Positions 1 through 8,531 of a stretch of DNA of 39,358 bases are shown here, one piece after another (position 1 is the first letter of the stretch; the number at the start of each line of letters is the position of its first letter). The stretch spans positions 1 through 39,358 of the forward strand of contig JAPDPR010000037.1 of assembly GCA_034506335.1 (NCBI GenBank). The letters are read 5' to 3'. The position numbers and the translations under genes were made by a program. The notes beneath the pieces were generated by a model. The model did no database searches. It was not told the DNA's origin and was given only the letters and a program-made list of their open reading frames with translations. The DNA comes from a candidate division KSB1 bacterium. GTDB lineage: Bacteria; Zhuqueibacterota; Zhuqueibacteria; JANLFK01; Oleimicrobiaceae.

Positions 1-3000
1 GATTTCACCGGGGAACAACAAGCCCAGACGGTTTCTACATTAGCTTTCGCAAAGGATGCGGGGGCGTTGCAAGAAAGCCGGAATGAGCCAGCGCGAGTCA
101 ACGCCTCTGAGACCGCGGGAGAAAAGAGCAACCAGGGGACGAGAACAGTGCTGCCGCAAGCTGGTGGCAAAGGCCGCGGTCTTTACTCCGCTCCGGCGAT
201 GGGGGAGAAGGGTGGTCCTCGCTCCGCAGAGCCGGAAGTTTCTTTTGCCAATCCAGCCAGGAAGGCTGGACCCGGGGAGGGATCGCACAAGAGACGGGCC
301 GAGGAGGCCGTAGAGCCGCACCAGCCGGCACATGCGCTCTGGAGCGTTCCGGCCAAGGCGGAAATAGCAAAGGAGGAAGGCGGGCTTCACAGCGGCACAG
401 CGGGCCCGGTAATGGAGCAGGGTCTCCGCTCGCTACCACCGAATGCTGTGGATGGTGGACAGGCAGCGCGGCAAGGAGTTGCCCCTGGCAAGAACATCGG
501 TCTCAGGGTGGAGGATAGGCCTACCGGACAAACGGAGGCTCGCGCCCCTGAGCAGTCAAAGCCCCCTGTCACGGACTTGTCCAGCTGGCCGCCCGACGCC
601 CTACCGGCGGAGTCCGGTTCACCCCGGGGACCGGAGCAACGGAGTGGACGACAATCGTTCTCGGCCGCCGCGAGTCGGCCCCAGGCGGCTTCACCTCGCC
701 CAGAGTGGCTTCCTTCGGGAAGGAAGGTTCGCCCGCAGGAGACCCACGTGCGTACCGAGACCTTTTCCACTGCAACGCCTGAAGCCGGCTTTGCTGGGAG
801 ACCCGTGGCTCAGGAGAACCTACCGCATCAAAAAGCTTCAAGCACCACAAACGAACAGCGGGCGCCGAAGCGCATTGCCCGAGCTTCGGATGAAGGTGTC
901 GCAAGGAGACGTCCGCAAGCCTCCGCCCAACGCTCACGACTCGGCGCTGGCGTGCAACGGGCGCACAATACTAAAGTTGGGTCAAGCTCTTTGGGCATAG
1001 TGGAGCGCACGGAAGACCTGAAGGCGAGGGGCCTCGTAGTCTCCCCCGATGCACAAACTGGGGAGGAAGCCCAGACGAGCCAGTTCTCGGAGCAAAGGGC
1101 AGACGCCGTCCGTGGGCCCCGGCCTGCTGAACCGGAAGAGTGGAAACCAGTGCGGGCACCCGAGCAACCCCAGAAGGGAGCGGGTTCCGCAAAGGCCATT
1201 GTCGGCGGCGAGAAGCATGCCATCGGGAAGTCATTCGCTGGGAAGAAACCGCGGGACCTCGGTAGTTCCTTGCCAAAAGAGAGTGCACAGGTGTCGGCAG
1301 GCCCCGCTGACCATAGACGACCGGCGGTTCCGATGGCACACGGATGGAGTGAGAGCGCTCCCTCCGTTGCTCCCAGTGAGGAGTCACTGAATGAGAGCGC
1401 ACGGGCCAAGCTGCAACGAGTAGAACAGCTTACAGCAGAAAGATCCTCGGTGGACAGGAAAGCTGCCCATGTGTGGCGCACTTCGTCAGGGATAGAGGCG
1501 GAAGCTGACTCGCCAGGCACTCGCGTGACTGCGCCCCCCAGCCCAGACCGCGGCACCCCCACCTCAGCGATGCGGGCGTCTGTGCCTTTGCAGTCTAAGG
1601 CTGAGTCGCAAAGCGCGCTAAAAAGAGTCGACTCAGCTGCGGCCCTAAGGGCACCCCAGGTGAATGGCCTGAGCGAGAGGTTGCAGCCGGTGAGCAACGC
1701 GGAGGAAGAGCCAAGACCACCGCGGGAATCTGCTGGCGAGACCAGTTCTCCGCGCGTCGAGGAGAGAGAGCGCGAATCGCTCCGACACCGGCGACCTTCT
1801 CTCAGCGCATACGGAGTCGGCTTCACGGTCTCCGCTCCACCGGGCGATGGCGCTCAAAGGGCCTCAGCTTCGCCCAGCGTGACGCAAGCGGATAATGACG
1901 CCTCACGCCGAGCGAGGCGGCCGGACACTGGTGAGGTAGAGCGAGTATCTCCGCGTTCTACGCGGGGCAAGACGGCGACTGAAGAGGGGTTCCAAATCCG
2001 GCATGCGGCGCCGGATGGGCCCAGGCCTTCTGAAAATGCTGGTCGCCAAGAGAGTGGCACCGCACCCTCCCAGGGTGGGCGGGTTGCTGCTGAGGCACCC
2101 AGTCGCCCGTGGACCACAAAAGCCGGAGATGGGCAAACTTCCATCCGGCAGAGGCTGAACGCAAGGGTAGAGCCTGCTCCACAAGGTTCTGTGAGCGAAC
2201 CACCTCCGTCTTCCGGTACGCTGCGCGCAGAGGTCAGGCGGCCCTCCAGGAAAGAAGGTGCAACAAAGGCTGTCAAGCGGCTAATTGACGCCGCTGCTGA
2301 GGTGCGAGGGGTGAGCGTGCGGCAGGGGGGTGAATCTGAAGGTTCGGTCCGCCAACCGGATGAGTCGCCTCTTGTAGCTGGCTCAAGGAGGTCGGCACTC
2401 GTTGACGCGAGCATGGTTTTCCCCGAGATAAGGGCTAGAATCTCTGACTCAACTGGTGAGTCCAATGCAGAGCACAAAGCCCAGCGGTCAACGCAGCTCC
2501 ATCAGGATGCGGCTGGACCTGTTCAGCAAGCCGAACGCGAGGCCGAGCAGAATCCGGCCGGAGGACATTCCACTGCGACAGGACTGGTGAGGACCAGGTC
2601 GGAGGTATCCATACGGGACTTGACGCGTCCTTCCCAACTCATGCGCAGCGACCAGATGCAAACGTTGGCCGAAGAGTTGAGCCAGGGGGTGCGGGTCGTC
2701 GTCAACAGCGAATTGACCCACCTTGTGCTGCGACTGGACGAGCAGCAACTGGGGCGCATTGCCGTGGACCTTGTCCGCCAGGAGCACACGGTCACTGCCC
2801 AGTTTCGCGTGGAGTCTCCGGAGACGATGGCGCTGCTGGAAGCATCCTTTGGCGAGCTGCGCTCCCTTTTGGGCGAGCAGGGCGTGCAGATTGGAGAGCT
2901 GACGGTGGCGCTGGACCAAGGTCAGCGGGAAGCGCCGCATCACCCAGCTGAAGAGACCTGGATCGACCGAGAGGTCCCGACCGGGGAAAGGATTGCCTCG

Positions 3001-3069
3001 CAGGTCGCCGAGGGGCGACCTAAGGGCCCGAGAATGTTCGGCTACAACACAATGGAACTAACGGCATGA
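1..3069 (+). CDS. fliK: Flagellar hook-length control protein FliK, 5' end cut by window edge
   Basis: FliK is the secreted molecular ruler that stops hook growth and switches the export apparatus to filament substrates. The reading frame is open from base 1 with no upstream stop, so the start lies outside the window; a TTG at 67 is only an internal candidate. At least 1022 residues are present, far more than the roughly 400 of enterobacterial FliK. About the first 870 residues are low complexity, rich in Arg, Ala, Pro, Ser, Glu and Gln, with no visible fold. The conserved C-terminal domain (about nt 2640-2930) holds the LTHLVLRLDEQQLGRIAVDL and EASFGELRSLLGEQG segments typical of the FliK C-terminal (Flg_hook) domain that contacts FlhB. 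It is followed 15 bases later by flgD, and the hook genes after it agree with this role. Identification rests on the C-terminus and context. Confidence 0.9.
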   Translation, partial: DFTGEQQAQTVSTLAFAKDAGALQESRNEPARVNASETAGEKSNQGTRTVLPQAGGKGRGLYSAPAMGEKGGPRSAEPEVSFANPARKAGPGEGSHKRRAEEAVEPHQPAHALWSVPAKAEIAKEEGGLHSGTAGPVMEQGLRSLPPNAVDGGQAARQGVAPGKNIGLRVEDRPTGQTEARAPEQSKPPVTDLSSWPPDALPAESGSPRGPEQRSGRQSFSAAASRPQAASPRPEWLPSGRKVRPQETHVRTETFSTATPEAGFAGRPVAQENLPHQKASSTTNEQRAPKRIARASDEGVARRRPQASAQRSRLGAGVQRAHNTKVGSSSLGIVERTEDLKARGLVVSPDAQTGEEAQTSQFSEQRADAVRGPRPAEPEEWKPVRAPEQPQKGAGSAKAIVGGEKHAIGKSFAGKKPRDLGSSLPKESAQVSAGPADHRRPAVPMAHGWSESAPSVAPSEESLNESARAKLQRVEQLTAERSSVDRKAAHVWRTSSGIEAEADSPGTRVTAPPSPDRGTPTSAMRASVPLQSKAESQSALKRVDSAAALRAPQVNGLSERLQPVSNAEEEPRPPRESAGETSSPRVEERERESLRHRRPSLSAYGVGFTVSAPPGDGAQRASASPSVTQADNDASRRARRPDTGEVERVSPRSTRGKTATEEGFQIRHAAPDGPRPSENAGRQESGTAPSQGGRVAAEAPSRPWTTKAGDGQTSIRQRLNARVEPAPQGSVSEPPPSSGTLRAEVRRPSRKEGATKAVKRLIDAAAEVRGVSVRQGGESEGSVRQPDESPLVAGSRRSALVDASMVFPEIRARISDSTGESNAEHKAQRSTQLHQDAAGPVQQAEREAEQNPAGGHSTATGLVRTRSEVSIRDLTRPSQLMRSDQMQTLAEELSQGVRVVVNSELTHLVLRLDEQQLGRIAVDLVRQEHTVTAQFRVESPETMALLEASFGELRSLLGEQGVQIGELTVALDQGQREAPHHPAEETWIDREVPTGERIASQVAEGRPKGPRMFGYNTMELTA

Positions 3070-3084
3070 AAGGAGGTGAGACTG

Positions 3085-3738
3085 ATGCCTGAAGTGAGCT
3101 CCGTGAGCAGGGACGCCTCGTATACCAAAAGCCTCGGCGGGCCGGGGGGCGCCCTCGGCAAGGAGGCGTTCATGCAGCTCCTCGTCACGCAGCTCCGGTA
3201 CCAGGACCCGCTTGCGCCGATGGAGAACACCGAATTCATCGCGCAGTTGGCGCAGTTCAGCAGCCTGGAGCAGCTCTGGAACGTGAGCGCCAACACCCAG
3301 ACCAACACTTTGCTTTTGCAGTCGCTGCAGAACACTGTGCTCAGCGGCTTTGTGGATCGGGAAGTCTGGGCGAGCGGAGGTAAGGTCTGGTTGCCAGACG
3401 AGGGGGACGTGACCCTGCACTACACGCTGGGCGGGCCGGCACAGGTGACGGTGGAGGTGCTCAACGAGGCGGGCTTGGTGGTGCGGACGCTCCTGGTGGG
3501 ACTCCAGGGCGCCGGCGAGACTCACTGCACTTGGGATGGGCGGAATAGTGCAGGTCAACGCCTGAGTAGTGGGACCTACTCCTTTCGGGTCAAGGCAGTT
3601 GACGAAAGCGGGGCGGCGGTGACCGCCACGCCGTACACAGTGGGCACCGTGACAGGAGTGCGCTTCAAGAATGGCAACGCCCTGCTGCTCCTGGGTGGGC
3701 TCGAAGTGAGTCCGTCGGACCTCGTCCTGTTGCGGTGA
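3085..3738 (+). CDS. flgD: Flagellar hook assembly (capping) protein FlgD
   Basis: FlgD forms the scaffold cap at the tip of the growing hook and helps FlgE subunits polymerise. The 217-residue product has the FlgD signature near residues 22-65 (LGKEAFMQLLVTQLRYQDP, then APMENTEFIAQLAQFSSLEQL), followed by the Tudor/Ig-like FlgD half with the conserved TWDGRNSAGQRLSSGTYSF stretch. The start is ATG 3085: AAAGGAGGTG at 3069-3078 lies at ideal spacing, whereas a GTG at 3076 lies inside that Shine-Dalgarno. It sits between fliK and the small flagellar operon protein, the order seen in many bacteria. Length is normal for the family. Confidence 0.95.
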   Translation: MPEVSSVSRDASYTKSLGGPGGALGKEAFMQLLVTQLRYQDPLAPMENTEFIAQLAQFSSLEQLWNVSANTQTNTLLLQSLQNTVLSGFVDREVWASGGKVWLPDEGDVTLHYTLGGPAQVTVEVLNEAGLVVRTLLVGLQGAGETHCTWDGRNSAGQRLSSGTYSFRVKAVDESGAAVTATPYTVGTVTGVRFKNGNALLLLGGLEVSPSDLVLLR

Positions 3739-3768
3739 ACAGACCATCCGGTGAAGGGAGGTGATGAG

Positions 3769-4164
3769 ATGCCAGAATTCCTCAGTCGGGTTGAAGGGTT
3801 GTCCGGCGCCGTGCCCGTGCAGCCTCCGACGACAGCCCGTCCGAGCCAGCGAGAGCAGACGCAAAAAGCCTCCTTTGCTCAGGTGCTTGAACAGCAAGTG
3901 CGCAAGGCACAGGAGGTGCGCTTTTCGCTGCACGCCTTGGAACGCCTGCGCCTCCGCAATATTCACCTCACGCAGGAGGAGGTGGAGACGCTGGGAGGCG
4001 CGGTCAGCCGCATTGCAGAAAAGGGTGGGCGCGAATCGTTGGTGGTCATGGACCGGGTCGCGTTCTTGGTGAACGTACCGTCGCGCACGGTCATCACCGC
4101 CATCGACCAGGCACACTTGCGGGACAGCGTCTTCACCCAAATTGACAGTGCAGTTATTGCGTGA
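3769..4164 (+). CDS. Small flagellar operon protein (flg_new/TIGR02530-like)
   Basis: A 131-residue soluble protein of the type found between flgD and flgE in many flagellar operons (the 'flagellar operon protein' family, TIGR02530). The N-terminal half is Gln/Pro/Thr-rich; the conserved part covers about residues 35-130, with SFAQVLEQQ, FSLHALERLRLRNI, a Gly-Gly near VETLGGAVSRIAEKGG, then DRVAFLVNVPSRTVITAID. Its biochemical role is not established; a place in hook assembly is inferred from position only. ATG 3769 is preferred over GTG 3751 because AAGGGAGGTGA at 3754-3764 is the ribosome binding site for the ATG. Family assignment is from recalled sequence pattern. Confidence 0.75.
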   Translation: MPEFLSRVEGLSGAVPVQPPTTARPSQREQTQKASFAQVLEQQVRKAQEVRFSLHALERLRLRNIHLTQEEVETLGGAVSRIAEKGGRESLVVMDRVAFLVNVPSRTVITAIDQAHLRDSVFTQIDSAVIA

Positions 4165-4245
4165 ACCAGTGGGCTGGACCCCAGTGGGGAGGCCCTGCGC
4201 TGCTGATCGACAGAGGCAGCGAAAACCGAGAAAGGAGCTACAACT

Positions 4246-6231
4246 ATGATGCGTTCCCTTTTTGCCGGGGTCTCTGGGTTGAGAAATCATCAACTCCAGA
4301 TGGACGTGATCGGCCACAACATCGCCAACGTCAATACCGTTGGGTTCAAAGCTGGCCGGGTCACCTTTCAAGAAAGCCTAGCGCAGCTGCTCCGCGCAGC
4401 GAGTAGGCCGGGCTCGCAAACCGGGGGTCAGAACCCCATGCAGGTAGGCACCGGCATGAACGTCGGCGCGGTCGATACCCTGTTCACCCAGGGTAGCCTC
4501 CAGCCCACCGGGTTGATGACCGATCTGGCGATTCAGGGCGACGGCTTCTTCATCGTGAGCGATGGGGCGCTGCAGTACTACACCCGTGCGGGCACGTTCC
4601 AGATCGACGCCAACGGGGCTTTGGTACACCCAGGTACCGGTTACATCCTCCAAGGAGTAATGGCAGACGCGGATGGCACCATCCAGCCGAGTAGTGCGGT
4701 GCAGAACATCGTGCTGCCTTTCGGGCAGAAGGTGCCAGCGCGCGCCACGACGCTGGTGAGCTTCAGCTGCAACCTGGATGCCGACACCCAGGCCTTGGCC
4801 CAGATCCTTGCCGGTGATCTCTCCAGCCATGCCGTGGTGACGGCAACAGGGGCGCCAACTAGCCTCACCATCGTGGCGGGAACCAACGACACACTCACAA
4901 TCACGGTGGACAACGACGCAGGGGGCACGGTGACCAAGTCGATCACTTTGGCCGCCGGCACCTACGCCTCGGTTGATGACCTTGTGGCCGAGATCAACGC
5001 CAAGCTGAGGGCTGACACCTCGCTGAACGGTGAGGTGATCGCCGAGCTGGCGACCGTGGGAACAGCTACGGTTGTACGACTTCGCACCGTGGATGCTGGG
5101 GGAAGTTCCACGCAATTGGCGGTGGCGGGTAACGCCGCGACGAACCTGAAGCTGCCAGCGACTACCGCTACCGGTACCACGGCCAGCACGGCCATCAACT
5201 CCTTGCCGCAGGTGACCACGCCGCTCACGGCTGGGGACGTCATCCGCATTTCGGGCCTGAACCCGGACGGCAGTGTGGTCAACAGCACGTACACCTATGC
5301 CGCCGGAGACACAGTTCAGGACTTGTTGGATGCGATCAACGCCGCGCTGAGTGGCGCCACAGCGAGTCTTGACAGCGAGGGGCGACTTCTGGTGACGGAC
5401 AACGTCGCTGGTACTTCGATGACCAACTTATCCTTGACCTTGGATGACGTGGATTCTTCCGGCAGCCTCTTCCGGGTGCCTCAGTTCTTGATGTACCAGG
5501 AGGGTCGCGACGCCGGCACGCACACCGCAAGCATCGAGGTCTACGATTCGCTTGGTCAGACGCATAATCTGGCGATCACCTTCACCAACATCTCCACGTC
5601 GTCCAACCCCAACCGGTGGTCATGGGAAGTAGTCATCGACGACGGCAAGATTACCCCATCTTCGGGAAGCAAGGGTACGGTGAGCTTCAATTCGGATGGA
5701 AGCCTGTTGGTGTTCAGTAGCAATGACGGGCAGCCGCTCACATTCAATCCGGGCAACGGGGCGGAAACGGTGGCCATTACCCTGGATGCCGGGCGAGGGA
5801 ATGACTTTGCCGGCATTACGCAACTTCGCTCGGTGTCCACGACCGTAGCAAAATCCCAGGATGGCTACGGCATGGGTAACTTGCAGTCCATCTCCATTGA
5901 TGCCACCGGCCGCATTACCGGGCAGTTCAGCAACGGCGTGTCTCAGGTCCTGGCCCAGGTGCTCTTGGCCAACTTCACCAATCCGGCCGGCCTGGAGCAT
6001 GCGGGCGACAACCTCTACCTGGAGACCGCTAACAGCGGCAATGCGGTGAAAGGGGTTGCTGGCACCACCATAGCGGCTAGCATTACCGCCGGGGCGCTTG
6101 AAATGGCCAACGTGGACCTGGCGGAAGAGTTCACGCAGATGATCATTGCGCAGCGCGGCTTCCAAGCCAACGCGCGTGTGATCGCCACGTCAGACACGAT
6201 ACTGGACGAAATCGTGCGTCTGAAGCGGTAA
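4246..6231 (+). CDS. flgE: Flagellar hook protein FlgE, enlarged
   Basis: FlgE polymerises into the extracellular hook, the universal joint between rod and filament. The N-terminus carries the rod/hook-family signature (GLRNHQLQMDVIGHNIANVNTVGFK, residues about 12-36) and LAIQGDGFFIV; the C-terminus carries NVDLAEEFTQMIIAQRGFQANARVI, which forms the coiled-coil core. At 661 residues it is about 250 longer than Salmonella FlgE. The extra length lies in the middle (about residues 170-420), Thr/Ala/Val-rich beta-type surface domains including a flagellin-IN-like segment near TYAAGDTVQDLLDAINAAL. ATG 4246 follows AAAGGAG at 4231-4237; a second ATG at 4249 is also possible. A GC-rich palindrome follows the stop. 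Confidence 0.96.
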   Translation: MMRSLFAGVSGLRNHQLQMDVIGHNIANVNTVGFKAGRVTFQESLAQLLRAASRPGSQTGGQNPMQVGTGMNVGAVDTLFTQGSLQPTGLMTDLAIQGDGFFIVSDGALQYYTRAGTFQIDANGALVHPGTGYILQGVMADADGTIQPSSAVQNIVLPFGQKVPARATTLVSFSCNLDADTQALAQILAGDLSSHAVVTATGAPTSLTIVAGTNDTLTITVDNDAGGTVTKSITLAAGTYASVDDLVAEINAKLRADTSLNGEVIAELATVGTATVVRLRTVDAGGSSTQLAVAGNAATNLKLPATTATGTTASTAINSLPQVTTPLTAGDVIRISGLNPDGSVVNSTYTYAAGDTVQDLLDAINAALSGATASLDSEGRLLVTDNVAGTSMTNLSLTLDDVDSSGSLFRVPQFLMYQEGRDAGTHTASIEVYDSLGQTHNLAITFTNISTSSNPNRWSWEVVIDDGKITPSSGSKGTVSFNSDGSLLVFSSNDGQPLTFNPGNGAETVAITLDAGRGNDFAGITQLRSVSTTVAKSQDGYGMGNLQSISIDATGRITGQFSNGVSQVLAQVLLANFTNPAGLEHAGDNLYLETANSGNAVKGVAGTTIAASITAGALEMANVDLAEEFTQMIIAQRGFQANARVIATSDTILDEIVRLKR

Positions 6232-6243
6232 ACTAGGGCCGAA

Positions 6244-6267
6244 GGGCGGGGCCCGCGGGCCCCGCCC
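6244..6267. terminator. Perfect 24-base GC palindrome between flgE and motA
   Basis: Bases 6244-6254 (GGGCGGGGCCC) are the exact inverse of 6257-6267, with GC between them, so all 24 bases read the same on both strands. As RNA this folds into an extremely stable hairpin 12 bases after the flgE stop. No T-tract follows (TGCCCGCGAATC), so it is not a textbook intrinsic terminator. It may instead be a partial terminator, an RNA-stabilising 3' end for the hook mRNA, or a protein-binding site. Confidence 0.5.
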
Positions 6268-6319
6268 TGCCCGCGAATCTGGACAACAGAGCCACGAAGC
6301 GAGCACGGACATAGGCAGC

Positions 6320-7126
6320 ATGGACATTGCGACGATAATCGGCATCGTCTTCGGCTTTGCGATGATCGCCTTCAGCATCGCCACAGGAGGTGCACCCAAA
6401 TTCTTTCTTGACCCTATGTCTATCCTCATCGTTTGGGGTGGAACCGCCGCGGCGATTCTGATCAATTTCCCTTTGGGCAAGGTGTTGGGGGTGATCAAGA
6501 TCGCCAAACGAGCCTTTTTGCATAAAATGCCCGAAAACGTGGAGGTGATCGCCACATTAGTGCGGCTGAGCGCTAAGGCGCGCCTGGAAGGGCTCCTGGC
6601 CCTGGAGTCTGAACTGGAGAAGATCGAAGACGAGTTTCTCAAGAAAGGGGTGCGGCAGCTGGTAGACGGTGTGGACCCAGAGTTAGTGCGCAGCCTGCTG
6701 ACCACCGAGCTGGTGAGCCTCGAGGAACGGCACGCCCTGGGGCAGCGCATCTTTAACGCGGGCGCCAGCTATGCCCCTGCCTTTGGCATGCTGGGTACGC
6801 TCATCGGCCTTATCTCGATGCTTTCGCGCTTGAACGATCCCACCAAAATCGGCGTGGGCATGGCCGTGGCCCTGGTGACCACCTTCTGGGGTGTCGTGCT
6901 GGCAAACCTGATCTTTCTCCCCATCGCCGGTAAGCTAAAGACCCGCTCCGAGCAGGAGGTGCAACAGCGGGAACTGATCATCGAAGGAATTGCCTCCATC
7001 CAGGCAGGCGACAATCCCCGTATTCTGAACGAAAAATTGTTAGCGTTCCTGGCACCGCAGCTGCGCGCCAGTGCTAACACCTTGGAAAAAGCCGGAATAG
7101 GCGCCAAACAGAAGGCAGCAGCATGA
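6320..7126 (+). CDS. motA: Flagellar motor stator protein MotA
   Basis: MotA is the inner-membrane stator subunit that, with MotB, converts ion flow into torque on FliG. The 268-residue protein has four predicted membrane segments: about residues 2-22, 31-52, 150-172 and 182-205. The cytoplasmic loop contains the family segment KARLEGLLALESELE. The prolines in YAPAFGMLGTLIGLI and NLIFLPIAGKL match the conserved functional prolines. The loop after the last segment has the usual EVQQRELIIEGIASIQAGDNPRILNEKL end. The ribosome binding site is weak (ATAGGC near 6311). Its stop overlaps the motB start (ATGA at 7123), indicating translational coupling. Ion specificity cannot be read with certainty. 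Confidence 0.96.
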   Translation: MDIATIIGIVFGFAMIAFSIATGGAPKFFLDPMSILIVWGGTAAAILINFPLGKVLGVIKIAKRAFLHKMPENVEVIATLVRLSAKARLEGLLALESELEKIEDEFLKKGVRQLVDGVDPELVRSLLTTELVSLEERHALGQRIFNAGASYAPAFGMLGTLIGLISMLSRLNDPTKIGVGMAVALVTTFWGVVLANLIFLPIAGKLKTRSEQEVQQRELIIEGIASIQAGDNPRILNEKLLAFLAPQLRASANTLEKAGIGAKQKAAA

Positions 7127-7857
7127 TCGCGCGCAAGAAAAAAGAAGAAGAGGGAGTGGCCGCGCCTTGGATCATGTCCTATGGCGACATGATGTCCTTG
7201 CTCCTGTGCTTCTTCATCCTCATTGTCTCGTACTCGGTGGTGGAGTTGGTCAAGTTTAGGCAGGCAATGGGCTCCCTCCGCGGGTCATTGGGCGTGCTGT
7301 CTGAAGAGGAGGGGCGGAAGGTGGTCAAGACACAGACGCCTTCCACCGTAGACCGTTCGGTGCTGAAAAAGGATCTCCTGGTGATCAACATGCCCAGCAA
7401 GAAGACAGTCACCATGCAGGCCAAAGAGATTGCAGGGGTGGAGGTTTTCTTGCTCTCCAATGGTGTTCGGTTCAGGATCGTTGACCCACTGCTTTTCGAG
7501 CCGGGGCAAGTAGTGTTAAAGCCCTCCGCGCAGGAGATTCTCCATGACATAGCTGAGATGATTCGGGAGATCAATTGCGAGGTGCGCGTGGAAGGGCACA
7601 CCGACAGCTCTCCTACGGCGGGGCCTGCCTTCAAGTCGAACTGGGAGCTCTCTGCGGCGCGCGCCTTGGCAGTGGTGGAGCACTTTGTTTACCAGGAGCG
7701 CCTGGACCCCACGCGCCTATGGTTGGCCGGATTTGGTGAGTACCGGCCCGTCGCCGCCAACGACACACCGGAGAATCGTGCCAAGAATCGGCGTGTAGAA
7801 ATTTTTCTGAACTGGGAGGACACTTACAGCGGAGGAGCAGGTCAGTACTCCCAATAG
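7123..7857 (+). CDS. motB: Flagellar motor stator protein MotB
   Basis: MotB is the peptidoglycan-anchored stator partner of MotA. The 244-residue product has a short basic N-terminus, one membrane helix (about residues 17-42) with the essential ion-binding aspartate at D22 in SYGDMMSLLLCFF, and a C-terminal OmpA/MotB domain (about residues 105-235). Peptidoglycan-binding features there include RVEGHTDSSP, SNWELSAARALAVVEHF and the NRAKNRRVEIFL end. The plug/linker region after the membrane helix is present but short. The start overlaps the motA stop by four bases. Everything needed for a functional stator appears intact. Confidence 0.96.
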   Translation: MIARKKKEEEGVAAPWIMSYGDMMSLLLCFFILIVSYSVVELVKFRQAMGSLRGSLGVLSEEEGRKVVKTQTPSTVDRSVLKKDLLVINMPSKKTVTMQAKEIAGVEVFLLSNGVRFRIVDPLLFEPGQVVLKPSAQEILHDIAEMIREINCEVRVEGHTDSSPTAGPAFKSNWELSAARALAVVEHFVYQERLDPTRLWLAGFGEYRPVAANDTPENRAKNRRVEIFLNWEDTYSGGAGQYSQ

Positions 7858-7879
7858 TTAAGCACAAACAAGGGACATT

Positions 7880-8518
7880 GTGGCAATGGATGAACCGAGC
7901 AAAGGCGAGGAGCTGCTACTCGAGAGGCGACCGGGTGAACCACCCACCCGGGAGTCGGAGCACGTCAGCAAATCGTCAAGAACTGGTGGAAAGAGATTGC
8001 TGACAAGGCTTCTTATTGGGCTTGCCGCCTTAGCCGTGCAGGCAGGTCTGGCATATGCAGTCATGGTCCTGGTGGTGCTGCCGGCAGCAGAGAAGCGGTT
8101 AGCTCCACCGCAGCAGGAGCAGAAACCACCGGCTCAGGCGAAAACGCAAGGGAACAAAACGCAGGAGGGAACCGCAAAGGAGGCCACACCCACCGAGCCC
8201 CTTGCTGACTTGCGCATTGAGTCAATGTTTTCCGTTGAGGACCTCGTAGTCAACCCGGCGTTCTCAGGGGGCGAGCGATACCTGGTCTTGTCTCTGGTCT
8301 TCATCTCGGACACAAAGGAGACCCAGAAGGAGATTGAGCAGAAGCTGCCTATCATTCAAGACAATCTCAATACCCTGCTGTCTAGGAAAGGAGTGTGGTG
8401 GTATTCGAATTCAGACAACCGCGAGGTCCTGCGGGAGGAGATTCGCTCGGCGGTGAATGAGTTATTGCGTACTGGCCGCGTGACGCGGGTGCTGTTTACA
8501 AAGTACGTGGTTCAGTGA
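7880..8518 (+). CDS. fliL: Flagellar basal-body-associated protein FliL
   Basis: FliL is a single-pass membrane protein that rings or supports the stators near the basal body. The 212-residue product has a polar N-terminus of about 40 residues, one membrane helix (about 43-67), a Gln/Pro/Lys-rich linker and a periplasmic stomatin-like FliL domain. That domain includes VEDLVVNPAFSGGERYLVLSLVF, EIEQKLPIIQDNLNTLLS and the family ending RVLFTKYVVQ. The N-terminal cytoplasmic extension is longer than in enterics. Start choice is uncertain: GTG 7880 has better spacing from AGGG (7871-7874), but ATG 7886 two codons later is possible. It lies between motB and fliM as in many operons. Confidence 0.88.
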   Translation: MAMDEPSKGEELLLERRPGEPPTRESEHVSKSSRTGGKRLLTRLLIGLAALAVQAGLAYAVMVLVVLPAAEKRLAPPQQEQKPPAQAKTQGNKTQEGTAKEATPTEPLADLRIESMFSVEDLVVNPAFSGGERYLVLSLVFISDTKETQKEIEQKLPIIQDNLNTLLSRKGVWWYSNSDNREVLREEIRSAVNELLRTGRVTRVLFTKYVVQ

Positions 8519-8531
8519 GGACAGGTGGCAT

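Noticed and set aside
828..1826. A 332-codon minus-strand ORF within fliK
   Set aside because: It is the mirror of GC-rich low-complexity fliK sequence, has no recognisable domain, and no neighbouring minus-strand genes.
3058..4371. A 437-codon minus-strand ORF across flgD and the next gene
   Set aside because: It lies opposite well-supported flagellar genes, has a composition typical of shadow frames, and matches no family.
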